From assembly GCA_947179155.2 (NCBI GenBank), contig OX359282.1:26801221-26865220 (forward strand): a DNA stretch of 64,000 nt, in the 5' to 3' direction. The translations under genes and the position numbers were made by a program. The notes below the pieces were generated by a model. It made no database searches. It was not told where the DNA came from and saw nothing but the letters and a program-made list of their open reading frames with translations. How positions within the stretch are numbered: the stretch's first letter is position 1; each line of letters opens with the position of its first letter. This document shows, piece by piece, positions 48,995 to 59,707 of the stretch. Origin of the DNA: Hedera helix (lineage: Eukaryota; Streptophyta; Magnoliopsida; Apiales; Araliaceae).

Positions 48995-50420
48995 CTTTTT
49001 CTGGATACTACTGGCTGCATGGTCCAATTCTTGGGGATCACTTCGGTTTTAGAGCTAGTGATGGAGGGGGTCTCTGTATCTGGAACCTCTTTAATTATTG
49101 CGGCAACTTGGCTTCGGCTTTCATTCACACTTTCCTTGGGAACTTCTAACCCAGCCCAATTGATGAAAGGCATGATCTGCTTGCCTTCAGACATTTTCTC
49201 CTTTCCCTTCTCATTGGGCCCTGACTGCCCTGGGAGATGACATTTTTTCTCAAACTGCTCCATGATTTCCTGCAAGAATTTCCTCTGCTGGGCCAATCCT
49301 TTGGCTGGGAGAGCCTCCACCTTATCTTCTGCTTTAGATGCAGGCTTGATTGCCCTCGGGGAGTATTCATTATTAGTTCTTGGGATCGGGACTCCGGTTA
49401 TCCGAGTGAGAATTTTCTTGTATGAGTTCCTTGACCTTATACCTCTGTAATATCCTAACCCTGCCTTGCCCGACTTACTGGTATCTGGATGGGTTCGGTG
49501 ATTCCTTGACTGTTCTTGCCCAGCCCTTGCCCCGGCTGGAAGTTCATCGCCATCATTTCCCGGACAACGAAGGTGAGCTCGGGAGACATTTTAGGCTTTA
49601 AACTCGGAGCTCCCAACTGCCTATACTGAGGGGTGCTAATTTCAAATGTCTGGTAGCTGATTGGTTCGGCCGATTCATCTACATGGATCACAGGCATGCC
49701 TTTTACAGAGGGAAAAGGGTAGTCAGGTTCTGCTGCAATTGTTACCAAGTGTCCATCAACGACGAACTTTATTTGCTGATGCAGGGTGGAGGGAACTGCT
49801 CCTGCCATATGAATCCAGGGCCTCCCTAGCAGCATGTTGTAACTGACAGTGATATCTAGCACCTGGAAGGAAATGTCAAAAGTATAAGGCCCGATCTCCA
49901 CCGGTAGCTCAATCTCTCCCACCGTGTCCTTTCGAGACCCGTCGAAAGTCCTTACCACCACTTGGCTGGCCCGCAGGCGCTTAGGGTTGATTTTCATCTT
50001 TTCCAGGGTACTATACGGGCAAATATTCAGAGCTGACCCACCATCAATCAAGACTCCGTTCATCACATACCCGGAGGATATGACCGCAATGTGTAACGGC
50101 CTCCGGTGCCCCCTCCCCTCTTCGGGGATATAGTCGTCGGTGAACGATATTACATTGTTGTCCAACAGGTGGCCCACCAAATGGCCGAATCTCTCCGTAC
50201 TAATTGACTTGGGGACATGAGCCTCTTTCAGGACTTTGCTTAATACCTGATGATGATCATTGGACGCCAATACCAGGTCTAAGATGGATGTCAGGGGCGG
50301 TTGCACCTCCAGTGCCTTAACCACATTCGCCTTGCTGCGATTCATTTTCTCCCAAAACTCCAAGGCTTTCTCCTCCGAGATTTTCCCATTTTCCTTTTTC
50401 GTGCTCACAAGGACTCGCAT
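48995..50420 (-). pseudogene. Tat element protease and linker with G-patch-like motif
   Basis: Starts near 50420. After a helical segment, the retropepsin core reads GVLIDGGSALNICPYSTLEK, with D-G-G in the active site, then NMLLGRPWIHMAGAVPSTLH for the second half. Further on, MNFQPGQGLGKNSQGITEPI resembles a G-patch, a short glycine-rich RNA-processing motif reported after protease in several plant gypsy elements. A stop at 49455-49457 separates this from the lysine-rich linker (49320-48995) that runs into the intron. Protease would cut Gag-Pol; the G-patch role is unknown. Confidence 0.82.
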
Positions 50421-52105
50421 TGGTAAATATAACGGATTCCCCTAGAGCTGACTGATGCATAACTGGCCTCCCCCTCGGTCTTCCCCCCATAATTCCACGG
50501 AACAGCCTTCAGACTGGTAATTGGCAATTGTGACCTGACTGTTATAACAAGGGGTCTTGGAGCTGACAACCGGATAGGCTCCCTTTTGGTACCTTGAATT
50601 ATCCCAGGCAATTTGATGGGCTCACTTTGCTTGCCCTCCTAGGCATTGGTCATAGCAATCTCTTCATCTACCTTTTTCACGTACCTCAATTTCAAAGGAC
50701 CTTCCGCCCCACTGGTTTCCACTACGTTCACGCCTCCCCCATTATGCTCGGGAAGAGGGTTGGCCTTTACATTTAGGGGTTCCGGCTGTTCCACCATGAT
50801 CTCCCCGTTGTCAATCATGTTTTGGATCTTGTGTTTTAGTGACCAGCAGTCTTGGGTATCATGTCCCGGGGATCCCGAGTGATAGGCGCATCTTTTGCTC
50901 GGATCGTATCTCTTGCCCTTCGGGTCCGCTGGTGGTGCTAGTTCTGTAATCTTTTTCTGACTTACCAACACGGCCAGTATCTGCTCCAATGAATCCCCTA
51001 ATGGGGTGAATTCTCTCTCTTGGGGCCTTTCGAATTTCCTGCGCCCCTCATACCTTTGATTGTTGAAATTTGACTGACGCGGGGGCTCGTTCCTTTGCAT
51101 GCGGATAGGAGGGCTGGTCATTGCTTTCCCAGATAGCCCTTGCAAGACCAATGACACATCTTCCTCCTTTTTCTTCTGGGGTCTCCGGGAAGAACTGCCA
51201 TAGTTTCCACTCTGGATTTGCTCAGCAACAGCTTCAAGAGCTGTGAAGTCTCGGATCTTTCCTGACTTTAACCCCATCTCTGCCATTTTCCCATGTTTGA
51301 TCATCTCCGCAAAAGGCTTCCCTATCCCAGCTATCACCCTTTCATAATAAGGGGCCTCTTGGATATCGATAAAAGTCATTATCATCTCTGTTTCGTTCAT
51401 GGGTGGGTTTACTTGGGCCGCCATCCTTCTCCACCGTTGAGCATAATCTCTGAAAGATTCATTGGTCTGCTTCCTGATCTTTGTCATCTGGTATCGGTCC
51501 GGGGCCATCTAGGATTGAAAGCTGTATTGCGTTAGGAAGGTGTGGGCCAGCTCCTCCCAATTATGAATTTTAGCATTATCCAGTCTCGCATACCAGGTCC
51601 TAGCCTCCCCTGTCAGGCTTTTCTGGAATAACTGCATTCTCAACGACTCATCCTCAGCATATGCCCCTAATTCTCCGATATAGACTTTCAAATGCGTGTA
51701 AGGATCCCCTGACCCGTTATACTTTTCAAATTCGGGGATTTTGAACTTCTCGGGATATCTGGCTCCCGGAAAAATGCATAAGTCGGAGTAGTTAACACTG
51801 TCATACGACCCGATCCCCTTCATAGTTTTGATAGCCTCTTCCATCTGCTTTATCTTCTTGCTGAAATTATTGGCAACTTCATCTTCTGGAATGACAATAA
51901 TTTGTTTTGGCTGTTCAACCTTCAGGGTTTCTCGGGTCATCCCGTTCCCTTGGGAAGATGGCTCCGGTGGGTCTTCGGTTTGTGACTTCGATTTCAACTT
52001 GAAGTGCTCTTTTAGCATCATAGTCAATTCCGTCATCTGATTCTTTACTGCATCAAACTCCTCCCGAGATATAGGAGCCAGGTTCATATTGGGATTTTCG
52101 GCCAT
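50405..52105 (-). pseudogene. Tat element gag
   Basis: Start ATG at 52105 (MAENPNMNLAPISREEFDAV), the first ATG after the LTR-side leader. A long N-terminal helix is followed by the capsid-like domain (KFKIPEFEKYNGSGDPYTHL, QSLTGEARTWYARLDN variant, DYAQRWRRMAAQVNPPM) and a cysteine-histidine knuckle (CAYHSGSPGHDTQDCWSLKH, about 50800-50860). TAG at 51506-51508 interrupts the capsid domain and TAG at 50639-50641 ends the second half. The frame then continues to a linker before protease. It would form the particle that packages element RNA. Confidence 0.85.
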
Positions 52106-52288
52106 TTCGACTACAGACTCTCGGGCTTTTCTGGATCGAAGGCGAGTTTGGGGAGCAATCCTTCAAATACAATAACTCAAATTTAGTTTCGAGGAATGAC
52201 ATTATTGGATGCATGCTAAAGCGAAATTTTTTTTTTTATTTTATTTTTGAGTTTTTTAATCTTTGCCTGCAAAACAGGGTCAGTATTC
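52106..52288 (-). other. Leader between gag and truncated 5' LTR
   Basis: 183 bases with a long homopolymer stretch (T-run at about 52228-52247). No recognisable primer-binding site. The U5 end of the LTR and the site appear to be deleted together. Confidence 0.5.
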
Positions 52289-54130
52289 TTTTCCTATCCT
52301 TTCAAAATCCTAAAAATGTGTGAGTTGCGTGTGTGTGCATGTGTGCCTAGGTGATGGTTGTGGTGAATTTTGCGTGAAAATCGCTTTGATTTCTTATGGA
52401 AAACGTGTTTTATCGGGAAAGCGTTTAGACGTCTTTTGACCCAAACAACAAGGCTTCGCTTTTTATAATAAAAATTGATTTTAATTTCGAAAACGATGAG
52501 GTTTTTTATTAGATGTCATTTTTAGACAACAATAGTTTTAAACTTTTGTCAAATAGGAATCGAGACTATACATTGCCTTCTAACAGCAAATTCAAATAAA
52601 ATGAAGGCAACTTCTAGAACTCTTTAACCCTATGCACAAAGTTTAATGAAAACGTTTATCTATTTTTTACGAAAACATCTTTTATGACATTTCAAAACCA
52701 AATAGAGCCTTTTCGTCAAACAAGGCTCAAAGTTCGCCAAAACTCTTAATTTTTAAACCTCGTAAATCTAATATCCTAATTTGATCATTTTTAGAAAATC
52801 TTCATCGTTTGCCTTATTTTGGAAAAAAATCGTTTTTTGTGTCGTAAATCAAAACAAGCATTCAAACGTGTTGAGGCTATCCATGGGCATGTGAGCCGTC
52901 TAAATAACCCCAAACACCCACAATCACATATTTTTACTATTACGGGGCCTTAACCTGATTACGGTTCGATATCGCTTTAAAGCCCAATATTTACATATAT
53001 ATACAAAATGGACCCTTGCAATGATTACATACATCAAAAGTTGTCCATCATCGGGATTTGATCACGAGGATCTCCTCCCTAAGCTCACAACCACCCAAAT
53101 CGCTGCACAACTATACCAGAGCAAGATAAACAATACTAAACTGGATACTATGCTACACGAATTAAAAAAATCACAATCCCAACACAACAAACTACCCGTT
53201 AACACAATGAACTACATATCACCGTACGGATATCATCGGGACATTAGGAGGAAATTACGTTCTGACGGAACCCTCGCTAATAATCCCTAATCCACGGATT
53301 CTCAACAATACAACAACATACTACATTAAGCAACCCAAAACACAATATTATAATAACAATACAAGCAAAAAAATATCAACCAAAACACCCTTTTCACCTT
53401 GCAATACACCGACAAAAGCTTTATATTTCACGATTGAACCAAAACCACACGAATACTTGAATATTTGACAAGAAAAACAAATTTCTCACTTGGATTTAAC
53501 CAAACCCGAGCTCCTATCTCGCCTCTTGCGTGTTTCTCTCTCCTAAGTTTTAAGAAAATTTGCTTCCTCCTTTTCTACAGATCAAAGATGGCGTTGTATA
53601 GGTGATTCAAGGCAGCCGCAGGTGCAACTGCGGCTGGCCGCAGGTACATCTGCTGCTGACTTTGCTGACCGCCCGCACCGAATCCTCGGTTGCCATGTGC
53701 CGCCCTCGAGCCGTCCAAATGTCACCTCTGTCGGTGGCCGCAGGTGCACCTGCGGCTGCCCAGTTCGTTTTTTTCGATTTCCGTGTCATAGAGTCTTAAA
53801 TCGTCAATTTCTGCTGTATTATTTTGGAAGGTTGTTACCTGACGTATAAATATCTCTGGTGCCTGGCTTCCAAAGAGCGATACCCCCTCCGACTGTCGCA
53901 AGCGCAGTGGTCATTTGCCATCTTTGGCGACCGAATCGGGCTTCGTCTGGATCAACTGCGTGTCTTGCCTCAAATGACTCGACGCTCGTTGTTCGTTTGG
54001 CAGCCTTGATCATAAGCCGTCGTGGTGACTTTGGGTTGGGGTCCACCTTTCCTGTTCGTATGTTGGGTCGAATGACGATTTTGCCCTCCTGTCAAGGTCA
54101 GTACACAAGTGCAAAATTTGGGTGTCTACA
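52289..54130 (-). repeat. Right LTR (5' LTR in element sense), truncated, 1842 bp
   Basis: Matches 37832-39648 of the left LTR from TTTTCCTATCC to the terminal GTGTCTACA but lacks the counterpart of 37486-37831. It has a short internal duplication around 53612-53640 (an additional CTGCGGCTGGCCGCAGGT copy) not present in the left LTR. Confidence 0.88.
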
Positions 54131-54280
54131 CTAGTAATTGTTTGTGCTTGAAGGCACGACGTAATGAAAAATTAGATTAAAATTCGAAAAATACTACAAT
54201 ACTTAAAGACGCTTTACAACATAAATAACTTACAATCACACATAACAATTATTGATGATGACTCGGATGAAAAAATAGCG

Positions 54281-54592
54281 ATGATGTCAAGAAGACTCAA
54301 AGGACTACTACAAAGAAAGAACAAGAGGAAGAACAATTTCAATTCGAGCAAGATCAAAGGAAAGCAAACAAATGAAAACTGTTTTGAATGTGGACGTCCA
54401 GGACACTTCAAGAAAGATTGCTTTCAACTAAGGAACAAGGGAAAAACAAGCGCCAAAGATAACAAAAGAAACAAAGCCCTTGTTACATGGAGTGATGATG
54501 AAGAATCCGAAGTTGAGGTAGACGCCGATGATGAAGTTAAAAATTTAAGTTTTGAAGTACAAAAATTTTACCACGTCTGGAAAACAAGTTGA
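54281..54592 (+). pseudogene. Copia-type gag fragment with intact zinc knuckle
   Basis: An isolated frame with a basic stretch (LLQRKNKRKNNFNSSKIKG), a perfect CX2CX4HX4C zinc knuckle (CFECGRPGHFKKDC) and an acidic tail (DDEESEVEVDADDEV). This is the C-terminal third of a Ty1/copia Gag. No capsid part, protease or pol lies next to it. The upstream side was cut by the Tat insertion at 54131, and no matching capsid sequence is seen left of 37481. Confidence 0.75.
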
Positions 54593-54599
54593 ATAGCCT

Positions 54600-55801
54600 T
54601 CCTATGGGTTAGTAAATCACTGATTTTGAAAAGCCAAATGTGGCAAGAGAAAATTTTATAAAATACTATGTAGTGAGGTCTTTTATAAAATACTATGTAG
54701 TTAATTGAGTGTGTGGTAAAAGAGTTAAAAATCACCAAAACTGCCACAAAAATTAAGTTTTCTGGAAACAAGGCTGACCGCAGCTGCACAGGGGAGAGCG
54801 CAGCTACGCCCAAACTTTCTGTCGAAGGAAATGTGCTGGACCGCAGCTACGGACACAAGAGACCTCAGCTGCGCTGATGGCCGCAGCTGCGGTGATGCTC
54901 AGCGCAGTTGCGCCCAAGTGTTCTGTTTTCAGTTTTTGGTTTTCCGAGTCGTTTGGATTCGGGCCATGTTTTTCAAGAGATTAAGAGTCAAAGAGGTATA
55001 AATGAGATACTAAAGCATGTTAAACCAATGTGGGTCCAATAGTAACCAATTGGTAGTTCGTGTTATGAAAGAAAAGTTTAGTTTTAATGAGAAATAATAG
55101 AAATGGATTATGTAAACCCTATATGGATAAAGAATGACCAATGTAAAGGGTGTTAAGGTATAATGAGCTAATGAATGGCATAATAGGACATGCCTAAAGC
55201 TAAATCAAACTATGTTATGAATTATGAAGAAGGTTAGTAACGAGTTGTGATGTATTATTAACCTACATAAGGTATAATACATCAAATGTGAAATGATTAG
55301 AGATTAACGGTCTAATATGTATGGTTTAAGTGAAAAGAATTATGTAATGTTTTATGATCCTATAATAACATATAGGTGCAATGTTTACAGATAGTGCTCG
55401 AAGTAGCAAATTGGCAATGCAGATATAAAAGGACAAGCGAGGATGTACAGGTTAAGTGTAAATAAAGCATTCAGGCAAGTTTTCAGACTTAAGAGTATCA
55501 ATTATTCTATGTGAACTGTGTGGTAGTAAAGGATTTGAAAGGTGCCTTATGTGCAACTATGTGATTTAACTGTTAAGTGAAATATGTGGCATTTATGTAT
55601 AGCATGATAAAGTAAAGAAGCATAACACGTATTACAAACTGCGAACATGAAATGTGTTATCTGAATTACTTGCTGAGCCTATGTGCTCACCCTTGCTGTG
55701 ACTAACAATTTCAGGTAAAGCACGAGAAGACCGGAGATTCTGGTTAAGCTAGAGGTAAAAGATTGATGATGATATAGATAAGCAAGAAGAAATTGCTACA
55801 G
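54600..55801. other. Probable LTR-type remnant, no gene
   Basis: GC-rich palindromic words (ACCGCAGCTGC, GGCCGCAGCTGCGG) cluster at 54778-54915. The block TGTGCTCACCCTTGCTG ... TTTCAGGT at 55682-55716 resembles the 3' part of plant LTRs such as solo LTRs A and B (GAGCTCACCC). Boundaries and family cannot be set. Confidence 0.4.
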
Positions 55802-57818
55802 TTGTCCTTGAATTGCACCACTTGTATGCAAGCATGTGGGGCTATAGGATCTGTACTTTTTCTGGCATTCTTTTTTTCACATTCGTCATCCTCATCATAC
55901 TCACAACAATGATAAGTGTTGGTATGAAATACATTCAGTTGACCATGGAAGACCATGAATGGTGGTGGAGGTATGTATTCCTGCAGTGTTTTGCAAATTT
56001 ATGCCCTGGACTGCAATTTTATGCATATGTTTCTGTCCATATTATTAAGTACTTGTCACTTGCTCTCCTTGTCTGATCTTGTTGTCTTTAGGAGTATTTT
56101 TTGAACATTTCCTTCTGATTTGTAGGTGACACTGAAAATCCTAAAAGAAATATGAGAAGCACTGTAAGAGTCCATCCTTTGGGCATAGAGTAAATTAAGT
56201 GAATTAGAAAGGACTCTTCGAGCCTCAAAAAGGCTGCATTTCCGTTATGCTTTGATATAGGATGAATTTTTAAAGATGTTGCTGTAGCAATTTAACAGAA
56301 CAAAAACTTAGGATTTAGCTCCGCACGTAAATCGTTAGGATTCAGGACTTTAACCCTGCGTCTTTTAGCCCTAGGAAACAATTAATTATCTCTGCGATAA
56401 GCTATGTGAAAGAAATTCTCAATCAATAATCTGTAAAATCTTAGAATACACAAGTGTTTAAATAGAACACAAATCCTAATCTAACCAGGACACAAACCCT
56501 AATTTTCTAAAATATTTAAAGACAAAAATACCCTAACTAATTAAAATAAAATATCAACTATTTCCTAAAATTAAAACAATTCCATAAATAAATAAATACA
56601 TCAATTTCATAAATAAATAAACACAACTGCAATCCCCATCATGCTATGTAACAACTCAGGCCTTGCTCTTTTCGTTTACATTGGTATAATCCTCAATCTT
56701 TTCATTTAAAATGACATAAGTCTAGGACTAAGACAAATCTATCCTTTATTGTCTATATTGGTGGACTTAAATCTCTTCATTTAACAACTGTAGTAGAATC
56801 ACGGCCTTCACATGCCTGTTAATCGAGTTAAGCTGATTCGCTCGATTTGTTGGTTTTCAACTATAGGTAAGTTTGAGCTTGGTTTAATGAAAATTAATTG
56901 AGATTGGCTTGAGCTAGAACATATCCTCTATACAGCAACCTGCAACGAGCTTTGCTTAGTATAGAGTAAGGTGACAGAGGGTGACATAGAAAAAGACTCC
57001 TGAAGCCTCGAAAAGGCTGCATTACTGTCATGCTACGTAACAACTCAAACCTTGCTCTTTTCATTTATGATGGCATAATCCTAAATCTTTTGATTAAAAA
57101 TGGCATTATCCTAAATACTAAGACAAATCTATTCGTTGTTTTCTAACTTGGTGAACATAAATCTCTTCACTTAACGACTGAAGTTGGTGTGCACATACAT
57201 ACCTGTTAATCAAGCTAAGCCGACTGTCTCGATTTCTTGGTTTCAACTTCAGGTGGAGCATGTTTGAGTGAAAATCAATTGAAATTGGCTCAAGCTAAAA
57301 CATATTCTACACTTGAGATTGAGATTTAGCTACCAGAAACGAGCTACTTGGTTTGGCTTGGTGGTTTACATGGTTACACCCCTAGGCATGCCTCCCTAGT
57401 GTGACAATATATTATATTTATATTGTGCACTATACTATATTGATCTTATATTCATCAGTTATTGTCAGAAACCTAGTCTTATCATTTTTACATATGAAAG
57501 AAACTAGTATTATTCTTTAGAAAAGAGTCTACTATTATTCTTTACTTTTATTATTGCCTTGTATGACCTTATCAATCGATTGAAATGCCTGTTTGGTGCA
57601 GATCTATAATACGAGGGGGCTCAACCGCTATTTTCATGTTTGTATGTAGCATCTACTTCTATGCCAAATCCGATATGAGTGGCATAATGCAGCTACTCTT
57701 TTTTTTTTGCTATAATGCTTGCTTGTGCTATGCATTCTTCCTGATGCTGGGTACAATAGGTTTTCATGCTTCCTGGATATTCGTTCACCACATTTACCAT
57801 GCCATCAAAAGTGAATGA
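55802..57818 (+). pseudogene. Orphan 3' end (two exons) of a TM9SF transmembrane protein gene
   Basis: Exon A 55802-55970 (LHHLYASMWGYRICTFSG; EDHEWWWR) and exon B 57602-57818 (GGSTAIFMFVCSIYFYAKSD; IFVHHIYHAIKSE, stop TGA) join in phase at the arginine codon AG|A. These are the last membrane spans of the transmembrane nine superfamily, endosome/Golgi proteins of about 600 residues. H-I-Y-H-A-I-K-S-E matches the conserved C-terminal sorting tail. About 128 residues remain. The upstream ~450 residues are absent: LTR debris lies directly upstream and nothing similar appears left of the Tat insertion. Both exons are open with good splice sites, so loss of the 5' part looks recent, or this is a copied fragment. 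Confidence 0.8.
56164..57325. repeat. Diverged direct duplication within the TM9SF intron
   Basis: Two copies of one unit: copy 1 at about 56185-56250 plus 56638-56950, copy 2 at about 56970-57325. Markers are CTCAAAAAGGCTGCATT, ATGTAACAACTCAGGCC and CCTGTTAATCGAGTTAAGC. Copy 1 is split by about 390 bases (56251-56638) flanked by ATGCT-like repeats, a later insertion of unknown class. Confidence 0.6.
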
Positions 57819-58940
57819 GTGCTTCTCGGTGCTGGTGATCACGATGGTGCATTTGAAATCTACCCTTAGACTTAGATATAGAGAGACAATCGACTGAGAT
57901 CCTAGCTTACGCCACAGCTTGCAAGCGAAGATAGCGGAATGAAGGATTAGCCGTAAATCTTACAAAGATCTTTGTAACATTGATAAATCCAATAACGAGC
58001 TTTCCAAATTTGACATGCCAGTATCTATCTTTACACTTGTGCATGTGTACTGTTATTTGTGACCTGGGATGCATATATATGTTAGATTATAAACTCTCCA
58101 TTTTTATTTACTTTTTTGTTTTATTACCTTTTTGTTTGTTAAGGTAGGTTTGCGTTCATAATAGCTCAAAAACAATTTGTTTGAATCATCCTCGTGAAAA
58201 AGAAAAAGGAAAAGAGCCTTTCCCAAGTGGTGTCTGCTGCTTCTAGTTCTATGAAAAACCATAAACCATAAACTTCTTCTTTTATAGTAGAACATACTGA
58301 ATCATGTTTTGTCTCCCTTCAACCTTAAAATTTCTTTTACTGGACTAATTTTATAAATGTTAGCATTCTTGATTATAACCACTATCAAAACAATTGGTGC
58401 CCGGATGGATAGGCAAGAGCAGTAGTTACCCCACTCCCAAAAAACATAAAGAAAAAAGAGAAAAATTGCCAAGAACTATGTGTATATAACAAAAAGGAAA
58501 TTAATATTTCTACAAGAGAAATTAATATTTATATAAGATTTTTTTTACATGAATAGTAAGTGAAATCTATCTCATGTGAGTGAGACTTTGTAAAAATATC
58601 ATTTTTTTTTATAAAAATATCAATTTTCTAACAAAAAATAACAACAACTAATAATAATAATAATAATAATAATAGTAGGAAGGGACGGTATGTTGCCTTG
58701 AGATAAAGTACAAAAATGTTTTGATAGAAATGTTTTCAGAAGAAAGTAACATAGTGTTTGCAACGTAATTACAAATGCTTTTGGAAAAGGGTCTCCAACA
58801 AGTATCTAGTGATATTTTCATTTTGGTAGTCACGTTACTCATTATATATTATTTTATTATGCGCACGCATACTGAATACAAATATTCAATACTTATCACA
58901 AATATCAACAATAGAGATAGCTTTCTCATTTAAAATAAAT

Positions 58941-58985
<45 letters not shown>

Positions 58986-59707
58986 TTTTTCAAATTTTTC
59001 TGGTGATGAATATTTTAATATTTTAAATTTATTCAAAATATAATATCACGATGTCTTTCTATAAAACTTTAACATTTTAACATTTAAAATTAAATTTATA
59101 AAATTTAAAATTAATACGACTTGATCGATGCAATTATAAATTATTTAATAATTTAATTTATAAAAAAATTTATTTTTAAAATTAAATAAATTATATCAAA
59201 TTTTTATTTTATAATTTTATAAATTAACTTAAAAAAATTAAAATAATTTTTCAAAAAACGAAACGTCTAAAATTTAAGAGTTTTATTTTTTTATTATTTT
59301 TTTATCGAAGAAATTAGGTTTGCCGTTTGCTACTCTAGTACCACGATTCCCTTTCATATCTCAGCCAAGAATGCTTGGTATACTTTCACAGTTTCATCAC
59401 ACTATCAAGCGCCAAGGGCCAACGACCATTTCATCTCTAATATCTGCTTCACACCTTCATCTCCAAAGGGCTAAGTAATTCTTGCTCTTAAAATCTCAGA
59501 AAGAATTTCAGGTGTTTTCGTGTAAATTTGTATTCGGAAAATACTCCACTCCAATTAACTTAAGCTCTCGCTGAACTAACACCCAAGCCCTGCAATTATT
59601 CTTATTCCTCAGTCCCGCCTCTCTTAGTAGTCGGTGGTCACAATATTTTCCCTCCTCTGAATCTGAACCATTCTCTCTCCGAGTCTCCATCACCGTTCAA
59701 TCAGATC
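57819..59707. other. Intergenic region with microsatellites; POLE 5' flank
   Basis: 3' flank of the TM9SF remnant, then AT-rich DNA with a TAA run (about 58650-58674) and compound TA/TG repeats (58940-58985). The last ~380 bases (C- and T-rich, about 59330-59707) are the likely promoter and 5' leader of the polymerase gene. No TATA box or clear E2F site was seen. Confidence 0.5.

Larger units (their letters stand above)
37486..54130 (-). mobile_element. Tat-lineage Ty3/gypsy retrotransposon with antisense accessory genes (16.6 kb)
   Basis: Flanked by the 5-bp duplication CTAGT (37481-37485 and 54131-54135). On its own strand each LTR begins TGTAGACACC, and the complete left LTR ends GGCGTCGACA. 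Minus-strand order: 5' LTR (right), gag, protease with G-patch-like motif, intron, RT, two RNase H-like domains, integrase. Two plus-strand accessory genes, ~1.6 kb of spacer and the 3' LTR (left) follow. The second RNase H and antisense ORFs downstream of integrase are known features of the Tat (Ogre/Retand) branch. The LTRs match closely (about one or two differences per 60 bases by eye), so insertion is fairly recent. Nonsense codons and a truncated 5' LTR make it non-autonomous. Confidence 0.93.
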
